Positions 33,417 to 41,156 of a DNA stretch of 46,086 nucleotides are shown here, piece by piece. The notes beneath the pieces are model-generated. The model saw only the letters and a list, made by a program, of their open reading frames with translations, was not told the origin of the DNA and made no database searches. The stretch lies in contig JAFXUU010000049.1 in the NCBI GenBank assembly GCA_017524845.1, positions 1 to 46,086 on the forward strand, read 5' to 3'. The translations under genes and the position numbers were made by a program. This DNA is from Oscillospiraceae bacterium (GTDB taxonomy: Bacteria; Bacillota; Clostridia; Oscillospirales; Oscillospiraceae). How positions within the stretch are numbered: position 1 is the stretch's first letter; each line of letters starts with the position of its first letter.

Positions 33417-34616
33417 TCAGTGGCCGATGATGTGGAGCAGGGTCCCGGCGACGCCGAAGGCCCAGTGGACGATCCACACGCCGTAGATGGACTGCTGCTT
33501 CTCGTAGAGGATGCCCTCCAGCCCGGCCAGCAGCGCCGCGCCCAGCATGAACATCAGGCCCAGGTGGATGTGCAGGGTGGCGAAGGACATGGAGGAGATG
33601 ACGATGGCCGCCGCAGCCGTGTGCCTGCCCACCATGATGCGCCGCAGGTTGCCCTGGATGACGCTTCGGGCCAGGAACTCCTGGATCCCGGCGGTGAAAA
33701 CGTAGATGATCTGCCGGACGCCGAAGGCGCGCAGGTCCAGGAAGGGAAATTCCGGTCCGAAGGCGTTCGGGGCGAAAAGGCGGATGACGGCCTTGGCGAT
33801 GCATAGGAAGGCCACCGCGCAGGCGGCGATCAGGATCCCCGTCCGTGCCGTCTGCCAGGGCTTCTCTGTGGTGATGCCCAGGTGCTTCCAGGTGAGGCTG
33901 GTGTGCCCCATAATGTAGAAGAACATGAGGAAGCCCAGCACCTCCACGCCGTGGGTCATCACGTCCGTGGACACCGGCTGCCCCAGATACTGCCAGAGAG
34001 CGTAGACGACCATCCAGCAGCAGTAGGCGAAAAGGAAGGCCGAAAAGGTCTTGGACGAATCCTTGATGAGCTCGGAATAGATCATGTTCGCCAGGGAGAC
34101 CGCGGTCATGGAGCCAAGGGACTGGAGGCTGAATTCGTCGTCCTCGGTGAAGGGAATGAAGTTTTCCGTTCCATCCAGCTTGTTGATGAGCTGGAGGACG
34201 CCGATGAGCTTTTCCTCCGCATCCTCCAGAGGGACCACCAGCATGGAGCCCGTCCGGTATCCGGTCATGGCGTCGTACCGCTTGGGGCCGGAAAAATCGA
34301 AGCGGTCGCTGTGGTACACGTCCGGGATATTGATGAGCTCCCGGTGGATGGCCGAGAAGGCGCAGACGTTTTCCTCCCGCAGCTCCACCGGCGGCAGGGA
34401 GATCTCCTTCCTCGTCCGCTTCACCTTCTGGGACAGGGTGATCATGATGTGGAAGGACAGCCGTCCGTGTTCATAAAGATACAGCGTCCCGGCGTCGCAG
34501 GACGAGATCTTCATCGCCTCCACCAGCAGCTTTTCCAGCAGAAGATTCTTGTCCTTCTCCGCCGTCAGCTCGCTGCCGATGGCAACGATCTCGTGCAGAT
34601 CCGAACGGTTCAGCAT
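33417..34616 (-). CDS. GAF domain fused to CPBP-family membrane protease-like domain
   Basis: A 399-aa protein. Residues 1-165 form a GAF sensor domain (DAGTLYLYEHGRL, GSMLVVPLEDAEEKLIGVLQL). Residues 190-399 form a multi-helix CPBP/Abi (Rce1-like) domain. Its motif 1 is QEFLAR where catalytic members have EExxxR, motif 2 FATLH is intact, and motif 3 reads HWAFG where an Asn usually follows. The loss of the first Glu suggests altered or absent protease activity. GAF fused to CPBP is rare in my experience. It has its own promoter; role unknown, possibly a ligand-sensing membrane regulator. Confidence 0.83.
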   Translation of the reverse strand: MLNRSDLHEIVAIGSELTAEKDKNLLLEKLLVEAMKISSCDAGTLYLYEHGRLSFHIMITLSQKVKRTRKEISLPPVELREENVCAFSAIHRELINIPDVYHSDRFDFSGPKRYDAMTGYRTGSMLVVPLEDAEEKLIGVLQLINKLDGTENFIPFTEDDEFSLQSLGSMTAVSLANMIYSELIKDSSKTFSAFLFAYCCWMVVYALWQYLGQPVSTDVMTHGVEVLGFLMFFYIMGHTSLTWKHLGITTEKPWQTARTGILIAACAVAFLCIAKAVIRLFAPNAFGPEFPFLDLRAFGVRQIIYVFTAGIQEFLARSVIQGNLRRIMVGRHTAAAAIVISSMSFATLHIHLGLMFMLGAALLAGLEGILYEKQQSIYGVWIVHWAFGVAGTLLHIIGH

Positions 34617-34696
34617 GCCTTTCCGCCACCTTTCCGGCGCAGTATCTCCCCGCTTTCGCGGGAAGCCGCCGCCCTGTTTGAAGGGTCATTTGAATA

Positions 34697-34725
34697 ATTA
34701 TACCTTCAATTCCCCGGAATGGCAA
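34697..34725 (-). promoter_or_regulatory. Promoter of the GAF-CPBP gene
   Basis: Minus strand TTGCCA (34725-34720), 17-bp spacer, TATAAT (34702-34697). Confidence 0.75.
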
Positions 34726-34755
34726 CCATTCTGAAAAATAAGGACGGCGGACCTC

Positions 34756-35571
34756 TCATTTGACGCAGCCGGAAGGCGCGTCTTCCCCGGACAGAAGGCC
34801 GCAGGCGTCCGCCCGGCAGCCGGCGCAGACGCGCATCTGCGGGAGGATGTGCTCCAACTGCTCCCGCAGGGCGGCCAGGGTCTCCGGGGAGGGCGGCGTG
34901 AGCTGCCGCAGCCGCCCCGCGGGGCGAAGAGGCATCACGTTCTGCAGCGCCGCGCCCCGGGCGCGCACGGCCCGGGCGATCTCCGGCAGCTCCTCCCCGT
35001 TGCAGCCGGGGACCAGCACGGTGTTCACCTTCACGGTCATTCCCAGGGCGCTGCAGCGCCGGATGCCCTCCAGTTGGGCGGCGATGAGGGCTTCGCCTCC
35101 CGCCGTCCCTTCGGGCCCGTCCCTCCGGGGGCTCAGCCTGGCGCTCACCTCCGGACGCAGGGTGTTGACCGTCACCGTCACGGCAGAGACGCCCACTTCC
35201 CGCAGGCGGGGGGCCGCCTCGGGCAGGAGGGAGCCGTTGGTCCCCAGGCAGAGGATCCGGTCGGGAAAGCTCCGGCGGAGGATCTCCAGCACGGAGAAGG
35301 TCTCCGGATTGTACAGCGGCTCCCCCGGCCCCGCGATCCCCAGGACGCGGATCTCCGGGCGGGCTGCCAGGCGTTCCGAAACGTAGTCCGCCGCTTCCTC
35401 CGGGCGGACGAGGCGCAGGGCCCTGCCGGGCAGCTTCTCCTCTCCCCCGTCCAGGCCCCGGCCGCAGAAGGCGCAGTCCAGGTTGCAGCGCGCCGCGCAG
35501 GGGACGTGGAGCCGTCCGAAGCGCCGGTGGGCCTCCGGCGTAAAGCAGGGATGCTCCCGCAGATCGGTCAT
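34756..35571 (-). CDS. NifB-like radical SAM protein
   Basis: A 271-aa radical SAM enzyme with NifB hallmarks: HPCFTPEAHRRFGRLHVPC at the N terminus, the SAM-cluster motif CNLDCAFC (CX3CX2C), GIAGPGEPL, and the C-terminal CAGCRADACG, which corresponds to NifB CxxCRADAxG. It lacks a NifX-like domain, as do short NifB proteins. In nitrogenase systems NifB makes the carbide-containing iron-sulfur precursor NifB-co; here it may build or modify a cluster for the neighbouring nitrogenase-like enzyme. The ATG overlaps the nifH-like stop (ATGA). Last gene of the cluster; no clear terminator seen. Confidence 0.88.
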   Translation of the reverse strand: MTDLREHPCFTPEAHRRFGRLHVPCAARCNLDCAFCGRGLDGGEEKLPGRALRLVRPEEAADYVSERLAARPEIRVLGIAGPGEPLYNPETFSVLEILRRSFPDRILCLGTNGSLLPEAAPRLREVGVSAVTVTVNTLRPEVSARLSPRRDGPEGTAGGEALIAAQLEGIRRCSALGMTVKVNTVLVPGCNGEELPEIARAVRARGAALQNVMPLRPAGRLRQLTPPSPETLAALREQLEHILPQMRVCAGCRADACGLLSGEDAPSGCVK

Positions 35572-36404
35572 AGGTTTTCCTCCCGGAAGGCCGCCTCGGC
35601 CATCCGATCCCCCAGGGACTCCAGGGCTTCCCCGTCCAGAGGCTCGGGAACGACACCTTCCTCCGCCGTCAGGAAATGCCGGGCGAGGCTGCGGAAGCTT
35701 TGGGCAGAGGGGGCCTCCGGCGCGTGCTCCAGCACGGTCATGCGCTTCAGCTCCGCCCGGGTGATGGCCCGGTCCATGGGGATGCGCCCGACGACGGAGC
35801 TCCCGATCTTCCCGGCAAACTCCGAAACGAAGGCCTCGTCCCCCGCCGCGCTGCGGGCGTTGAATATGAGGCCGCCCAGGCGGCAGCCGCCCCGCTGGGC
35901 GTATTTCCGGATACAGGCGGCGATGTTGTTGGCGGCGTAGACGGCCATGAAATCCGAGGTTGTGACGATATAAGCCGTATCCGCCGCGTTGGCCCGCAGC
36001 GGCGTGCTGAAGCCGCCGCAGACCACGTCTCCCAGCACGTCGAAGAGGATGAGGTCCGGCTGCAGGCTCTCCACGATCTCCAGATCCCGGATGTCCTGGA
36101 GGGCCAGGGCGATGCCCCGGCCGGCGCAGCCCTCACCGGCCCTGGGTCCGCCGGATTCCAGACAGGCGACTCCGAAGGCCCCCCGGTGGAGGATGGCGTC
36201 CACGGGCGGTTCCCCGCCCAGGCGGGTGTGGGCGTCCAGAATGGTCTCGATGGTGCGGTGCATCAGCACGCGGGTGGTGTCCGCCTTCGGATCGCAGCCC
36301 ACCACCAGCACCCGCTTCCCCTCCGCGGCGGCGGCCGCCGCCGTGTTGGCCACCACCGTGGATTTCCCGATGCCGCCCTTTCCGTAAATGCAGATCCTTT
36401 TCAT
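35568..36404 (-). CDS. NifH-like nitrogenase-family iron protein
   Basis: A 278-aa ATP-dependent reductase of the NifH/BchL/CfbC family. P-loop GKGGIGKS at residues 8-15; [4Fe-4S] ligands Cys93 in GEGCAGRG and Cys129 in DVLGDVVCGGF, equivalent to Cys97 and Cys132 of classical NifH; switch region LVVGCDPKADTT. GAGGAGG precedes the ATG at 36404; a longer open frame upstream lies in the dispersed repeat. It should donate low-potential electrons to the two component-1-like proteins encoded upstream. A repeat of about 118 bp separates it from them. Confidence 0.93.
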   Translation of the reverse strand: MKRICIYGKGGIGKSTVVANTAAAAAAEGKRVLVVGCDPKADTTRVLMHRTIETILDAHTRLGGEPPVDAILHRGAFGVACLESGGPRAGEGCAGRGIALALQDIRDLEIVESLQPDLILFDVLGDVVCGGFSTPLRANAADTAYIVTTSDFMAVYAANNIAACIRKYAQRGGCRLGGLIFNARSAAGDEAFVSEFAGKIGSSVVGRIPMDRAITRAELKRMTVLEHAPEAPSAQSFRSLARHFLTAEEGVVPEPLDGEALESLGDRMAEAAFREENL

Positions 36405-36419
36405 TGATTTCGCCTCCTC

Positions 36420-36537
36420 ATACGAATCTTTCGTTGAAACCAGGCAGAGAATCGCGAGAATGATTTGTGTCAGCCGGGGCGAAGGACGGCGCGAATCAGG
36501 CCGCAAGGATTGTCGTATTTGAATGGAAGATTCGTAT
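36420..36537. repeat. Dispersed intergenic repeat, copy B, with terminal inverted repeats
   Basis: Ends ATACGAATCTTTC (36420-36432) and GGAAGATTCGTAT (36525-36537) are inverted repeats with one mismatch. The interior shares TTGAAACCAGGCA-like, GTCAGCCG and GGCGAAGGAC blocks with copy C at 44.7 kb. It lies inside the nitrogenase-like cluster and its edge touches the stop codon of the upstream gene. Confidence 0.7.
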
Positions 36538-37721
36538 CAGGGCTCAAACTGGCCGCGCCGCCGGTAGGGATAGGCGAGGACGCCGTTCAGGATGTCCGAC
36601 AGGAGATAAGCCAGCCCGTCGAACCCGGCGTAGGGCTGATAGCCCAGGGCTACGGCGTCCATCACGGGATAGGCGAAGCGGATGAGGCGCAGGGGCAGCT
36701 CGTCCTCCAGCTGCCGCTCGAAGGCGGAGCCGAAGACCAGAACTGCGCCCGAATCCCGCACCGCCTCCAGCCACCGCTCCCCGTCCTCGTGGGGGTCCAG
36801 GTCGTCCCGATAAGCGGCGATGCGGAGGCCCAGCTCCTCCTGCAGGAAGCGGCGCATGGCCGAGGCGCGCATATGGTCCCCCGCCACGGCGGCCTCCGCC
36901 TGATAGAGAAGGCGCAGCGGATGGACGACCTTTTCCGCCAGGTCGGCGGCCGCCTCCGTACCCCGGCGGATCGTCTCCCCGTGGTCGGCGCCCAGGGCTT
37001 CGTCCACGGCCCGGAGGAAAACGGCGCTCCCCTCGGCGCCGTAGGGATAGTCCACAGTGATGTACGCCGTGCCGAAGCGCTGCTTCAGGGCTTCCCCCAC
37101 CGCCTCGAAGCCCCGGAAAACGATATTGAGGCCCGCTTCCCCCCAGCGGCGGATGCCCTCCTCCGTCAGCATCGGCAGAGCGGCGTTCAGCCGTGTCTCC
37201 GGCTCCAGCATTTTTCGGATGGCGGCAAGGTCGGTTTCGCCCCGGTAGTCGTCGGCGGAAATGCCGACGAGGTTCACCGCCCGGGGATCCCGTTTGCCGC
37301 CGTCCTCCAGAAGGGGGACCAGGCGGCACATGGCGGCGATATAGCCCTCCCGCATGCTGCCCCGGTACCCCGCGGTATTGAACCAGTGGACGGGGAAGGG
37401 GCAGGCGGCCTGGCGGATCACCCCCTCGATATCGTCCCGGATCATGTCGGTGGGGCAGCCGTTGAGGACGAAGACCCGCTTCGGCCGCCGGGCCTTCAGG
37501 ATCTCCAGCGCCTCCCGGAGCTTCCCCTCCCCGCCGAAGACGATCTCCCGCTCATGGACCATGGTACCCGCCTGACGTACGTCGTCCTGGCGGCCCATCT
37601 GACGCAGAGCGAGGGCTCCCCAGGAGCAGCCGGATACCGAGTGGACCAGCAGAAAAGCGTCCTTTACGCTGACAAAGGCGCGGTATGCGCCCAGATAAAA
37701 GCAGCCCTGTCCCGGCTTCAT
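36537..37721 (-). CDS. Nitrogenase component 1-like protein (three-Cys subunit)
   Basis: A 394-aa member of the NifD/K/E/N superfamily. Three cysteines sit at Cys7 (GCFYLGA), Cys32 (HSVSGCSWG) and Cys89 (LNGCPTDMIRDDIEG), with spacings 25 and 57 close to the P-cluster cysteines of NifK; IVFGGEGKLREAL is the conserved block between them. The start ATG at 37721 overlaps the upstream stop (ATGA); a longer frame exists but is not needed. It forms the catalytic heterodimer with the next upstream gene product. Too short and divergent for true NifK; it belongs among nitrogenase-like reductases of unknown substrate. Confidence 0.88.
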   Translation of the reverse strand: MKPGQGCFYLGAYRAFVSVKDAFLLVHSVSGCSWGALALRQMGRQDDVRQAGTMVHEREIVFGGEGKLREALEILKARRPKRVFVLNGCPTDMIRDDIEGVIRQAACPFPVHWFNTAGYRGSMREGYIAAMCRLVPLLEDGGKRDPRAVNLVGISADDYRGETDLAAIRKMLEPETRLNAALPMLTEEGIRRWGEAGLNIVFRGFEAVGEALKQRFGTAYITVDYPYGAEGSAVFLRAVDEALGADHGETIRRGTEAAADLAEKVVHPLRLLYQAEAAVAGDHMRASAMRRFLQEELGLRIAAYRDDLDPHEDGERWLEAVRDSGAVLVFGSAFERQLEDELPLRLIRFAYPVMDAVALGYQPYAGFDGLAYLLSDILNGVLAYPYRRRGQFEP

Positions 37722-39232
37722 GTCCCTTCCCCCCTGTTCTGCCACAGCTTTCGCCACAGCTCCCGGGCCAGAGCGTCTCCCTCGTTGTCCGTCTGGGGAT
37801 AGAGGCCCGGAGCGTAGCGCACCCGGTTGAGCAGGAGCCGGTTGCCCGTCGGCAGCTTGTTCAGCCCCGAGGCCAGGTACTCCGCGTTCCTGCACATGTT
37901 CTCCGGGTCCAGCGGGGCCACGAAGAGCAGATCGTCGGAGAGGATGGGCTTGCCGGGGCAGAGCAGTTGGGTCTCCGGATTGGCGATCATCAGGTCGGCC
38001 CCCTCGGTCAACTCCCGGAGCTGGGCTTTGTCCGGATCCACCACCAGCTCCCCGGGAACGCCGCAGAGCTCCATGGCCCGCCGGATGTTGGCCAGGATGT
38101 CTTCCACCATCTCCCCGTCCAGATCCGACTGACGCAGGGCCTCCGGGGAAATGCGGGCCACCACGTCCGTCACGGGGATGCCCGCCCCCTTCACCGCCTG
38201 CACGAGCTGATTCGGGATGGCGGAAAAGGAACGGGGCAGCAGCAGCACCCGCTTGCCCTCGTAGGCGCGGCTGCAGGCCTCGAAGCGCTCCCGGGCAGGG
38301 CGCATCCGGGCTTCAAAGATCCGGTCCACGTCCGCATGCAGCTCCAGCTTTTCCGCCACGTCCCGGTAGAAGCGGAGGATGCCCTCCAGACCCACGTAGC
38401 GGGCAAAGCCGTGGACGTGGAGATAGGGGATGCCGTAACGCTTCTGCAATGCGGCCGCCCAGCGCACCCGCCGGGCGACGTTCAGCTGGGCAGCCGGAGC
38501 CTCGGCGATCTCCCGGGCGGTGCAGGCGGGAAGGCAGGCCCGGAGCCGGAGTCCCATCTCCCGGAGCATGCCGTCCATCCCCCGGAGCAGGAGCCTCCCG
38601 CCGTAGCCCCAGGAATAGCCTTCCACGTTCACCGTGCCCGGTTCCGTCTCCCGGGGCTCCATCAGCTGCTCGGCCAGGGTGAGCATCGCCTCGGAAAAGC
38701 CGCAGCCCTTGCTGTCCGTATTCCGGGACGGCTCCGCGCTGCCCCAGCTCTTCAGGCCCTCCCGGCGGCTGCGGCGCATGACCGTCTTGTCGATGTGGGA
38801 GAAGACCTCCGAGCGCACCGCCAGCACCGGGCAGCCGGTGAGCTGCGCCGCCGTGCGGGCGACGCCGGGGAGATCGCACTGCATCACGTCGCTGGCGACC
38901 GTCGGGATCAGGACGGCGCAGCCGGGCTTCCGCTCCCGGATGAGGCGCAGGGTCAGCGCCAGCAGCTTTTCCTCTCCGCCGGCCACGACCTCGGCCTCCG
39001 TGAGATCGTCGGACTCCAGGGCGTAGGCGGGGAGCCAGCGGCGGCGGGCATAGTAGCGGTAGTGATAAGCACAGCCCTTGGGGCCGTGGAGAATGAGCAC
39101 CGCGTCGCGGATCTGGGCAAAGGCCTCCAGATTGCCGGAGACCTTCCCGTTCACCCCCTGCTGATGGTTGACGGCCGCGTTGTGCAGCCCCATGAACACG
39201 CGGTCCCGCTCGTATTCGTAAAAGGGATCCAA
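37718..39232 (-). CDS. Nitrogenase component 1-like protein (one-Cys subunit)
   Basis: A 504-aa NifD/E-like protein. HGPKGC (Cys54) matches the second P-cluster cysteine of NifD; the AEVVAGGEEKL block follows. Residues aligned with the first and third P-cluster cysteines are not Cys (Asn28 region, IPTVASDV). The start is TTG at 39232, seven bases after GGAGG, giving MDPFYEYERD. Its stop overlaps the partner gene. Paired with the three-Cys partner it could bind a 3+1 cysteine [4Fe-4S] cluster as in dark-operative protochlorophyllide/chlorophyllide reductases (inference). Confidence 0.86.
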   Translation of the reverse strand: MDPFYEYERDRVFMGLHNAAVNHQQGVNGKVSGNLEAFAQIRDAVLILHGPKGCAYHYRYYARRRWLPAYALESDDLTEAEVVAGGEEKLLALTLRLIRERKPGCAVLIPTVASDVMQCDLPGVARTAAQLTGCPVLAVRSEVFSHIDKTVMRRSRREGLKSWGSAEPSRNTDSKGCGFSEAMLTLAEQLMEPRETEPGTVNVEGYSWGYGGRLLLRGMDGMLREMGLRLRACLPACTAREIAEAPAAQLNVARRVRWAAALQKRYGIPYLHVHGFARYVGLEGILRFYRDVAEKLELHADVDRIFEARMRPARERFEACSRAYEGKRVLLLPRSFSAIPNQLVQAVKGAGIPVTDVVARISPEALRQSDLDGEMVEDILANIRRAMELCGVPGELVVDPDKAQLRELTEGADLMIANPETQLLCPGKPILSDDLLFVAPLDPENMCRNAEYLASGLNKLPTGNRLLLNRVRYAPGLYPQTDNEGDALARELWRKLWQNRGEGT

Positions 39233-39259
39233 TGCTTTCCCTCCTTCCGGGAGAACAGC

Positions 39260-39302
39260 GCATCCTTCGGCGGGCGCCGCGGAGAAGCCCGCCGAAGGAT
39301 GC
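39260..39302. other. 16-bp perfect intercistronic hairpin
   Basis: GCATCCTTCGGCGGGC (39260-39275) pairs with its exact complement (39287-39302). On the minus strand no U tract follows, so it is probably an mRNA processing/stability or attenuation element between importer and nitrogenase-like genes; on the plus strand GTCTTTTC follows. Confidence 0.65.
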
Positions 39303-39308
39303 GTCTTT

Positions 39309-40103
39309 TCAGTTTCCCGTGCTTTGCCGGAGCGCGGCGCTCAGGCAGGCCCGCCGGGACAGGGACTCGATGTCCACGATGTGGAGCTCGCTCCTGTACA
39401 GCGGGCGCAGATTTTCCTCCGTCACGATCTCCTCCGCCGGGCCTACCCGGAGGATGCCGCTGCGGTCCAGCAGCGCGGCTTTTTCCCCCAGGAGCACCGC
39501 GTGGTTGGGATCGTGGGTGGTCATGATAACGGAATAGCCCTTGGCCTGGAGCTCCCGCACCAGCTCCAGGATCAGCGTGGAGCGGCCGAAATCCAGGTGG
39601 GAGGTGGGTTCATCCAGGAGGATGGCCTTGGGCTGCTGGGTCAGGGCCCGGGCGATCAGCACCAGCTGCCGCTCGCCGCCGCTGATGGCCGTATAGGGCC
39701 TCTCGGCCAGGTGGGCGATGCCCAGGGTCTCCAGGGCCTGCATGGCGATGGCCCGGTCCTCCGCCTTGGGCCGGGAGAACACGCCCACCCTGGCGGCCCG
39801 GCCCATCATGACGAAATAGATCACGGTGTAATCGAAGACGGCGATATGCGTCTGCTGCACGTAGCCGATGAGGCCCGCCACCTCCTTCACGGAGAGCTTG
39901 TCCATGGGACTGCCCCCCAGAAGGATCTCGCCTCCCGTGGGACGGCGGATGTTGGCCAGGCAGTTGAAAAGGGTGCTCTTGCCCGCCCCGTTGGGCCCCA
40001 GGATGGTGAGCACCTCCCCTTCGTCCAGGGTAAAGGAGGCGTCGTTGATCACCTGATGGCCGTTGGGATAGGCAAAGCGCAGGCCGCGAACGTCGTAGAT
40101 CAC
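39309..40103 (-). CDS. FecE/BtuD-type ABC importer ATPase
   Basis: A 264-aa ATPase of type II importers for chelated metals or cobalamin: Walker A GPNGAGKST, Q-loop YVQQTH, signature ISGGERQLV, Walker B ILLDEPTSHLD and H-loop TTHDPNHA. The start is GTG, overlapping the permease stop (GTGA), with AAAGGAG upstream. It powers the FecCD-type permease encoded immediately before it. Confidence 0.92.
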   Translation of the reverse strand: MIYDVRGLRFAYPNGHQVINDASFTLDEGEVLTILGPNGAGKSTLFNCLANIRRPTGGEILLGGSPMDKLSVKEVAGLIGYVQQTHIAVFDYTVIYFVMMGRAARVGVFSRPKAEDRAIAMQALETLGIAHLAERPYTAISGGERQLVLIARALTQQPKAILLDEPTSHLDFGRSTLILELVRELQAKGYSVIMTTHDPNHAVLLGEKAALLDRSGILRVGPAEEIVTEENLRPLYRSELHIVDIESLSRRACLSAALRQSTGN

Positions 40104-41155
40104 TGCAGTTCTCCTTTGCGGCGGCGCATCAGGGCGATGTAGAAGGGAGCGCCGATCAGGCTCGTGAGGATGCTGATGGGCACCTCCATGCCGCTGATGT
40201 TGCGGGCGGTGGTGTCGACGACGATCATGAACACCGCGCCCAGCAGGCAGGATACCGGCATATAGCGGGTGCTGTGAGCGCCGACGAGCATGCGGGCGAA
40301 ATGGGGGATGACCAGGCCGATCCAGCCGATGGTGCCGCAGATGCAGACGGAGGAGGCCGTCAGCAGAGAGGCGCAGACGATGGCCAGGTTGCGGATGGGC
40401 TTGAATTTGGCCCCCAGGAGCTTCGCCTCCGTCTCCCCCATGGAGAGCACGTCGATCCACCAGGAGATCAGCAGCAGGACCGCCATGCTCACGATGATGG
40501 GGATCAGCACGCTGAGGATGTCCGGATAGCGGACCGAGGCGAAGGAGCCCATCTGCCAGAAGGTGATGGCCTGGAGCTGGCTCCTGGGATCGGCCACGTA
40601 TTTGATCATGCCCAGAAAGGAGCCCATGAGGCCGGAGACGATGACGCCGGAGAGCACCAGCATGATGTTGGAGGTGCTGCCCAGCAGCTTGGGGATCAGC
40701 AGCGTCAGGGCGACGGCCAGGAGTCCCGTGACGAAGGCCATGATCTGCGTGGTCACCGGGCTCCAGTTCATGAGGATGGAGAGGGCCGCGCCGACGCAGG
40801 CCCCGGAGGACACGCCCAGCAGATCGGGGGAAACCAGAGGATTGCGGAAAATGCCCTGATACACGGAGCCGGAGAGAGCCAGGGAGGCCCCCACCAGGGC
40901 CGCGGCGATGATACGGGGCAGCCGGAGGAACAGCAGCACGTTTTCCTTCATGGCCTTCCAGTCGGGCTCGACGCCCCGGAGCTTCCCGATGAGGATGTGG
41001 AAGGTCTCCGGGATGGTCATGGAGTACTGCCCCAGACAGAGACAGACGATCACCAGGACCAGCAGGAGTACGGACAGGCCGATGATCCATGCCGCGATGG
41101 GGACGCCGTTTTTCCGCTGCTCCGCCCGGAGGGTGCGTTTCTCGTCCGCCCTCAT
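40100..41155 (-). CDS. FecCD/BtuC-type ABC importer permease
   Basis: A 351-aa permease with about ten helices: LRLPRIIAAALVGASLALSG, then YQGIFRNPLVSPDLLGVSSG and CGTIGWIGLVIPHFARM, all signature segments of the FecCD/BtuC family. It starts one base after the substrate-binding-protein stop and overlaps the ATPase gene. Substrates of the family are siderophores, haem and corrinoids; the cobalamin riboswitch upstream favours a corrinoid. Confidence 0.93.
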   Translation of the reverse strand: MRADEKRTLRAEQRKNGVPIAAWIIGLSVLLLVLVIVCLCLGQYSMTIPETFHILIGKLRGVEPDWKAMKENVLLFLRLPRIIAAALVGASLALSGSVYQGIFRNPLVSPDLLGVSSGACVGAALSILMNWSPVTTQIMAFVTGLLAVALTLLIPKLLGSTSNIMLVLSGVIVSGLMGSFLGMIKYVADPRSQLQAITFWQMGSFASVRYPDILSVLIPIIVSMAVLLLISWWIDVLSMGETEAKLLGAKFKPIRNLAIVCASLLTASSVCICGTIGWIGLVIPHFARMLVGAHSTRYMPVSCLLGAVFMIVVDTTARNISGMEVPISILTSLIGAPFYIALMRRRKGELQ

Positions 41156-41156
41156 A

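Noticed and set aside
34756-39232. Functional nitrogen-fixation (nif) cluster
   Set aside because: The component-1-like proteins lack the full P-cluster cysteine set, and no nifE/N/V or molybdate genes are present; only a nitrogenase-like reductase is supported.
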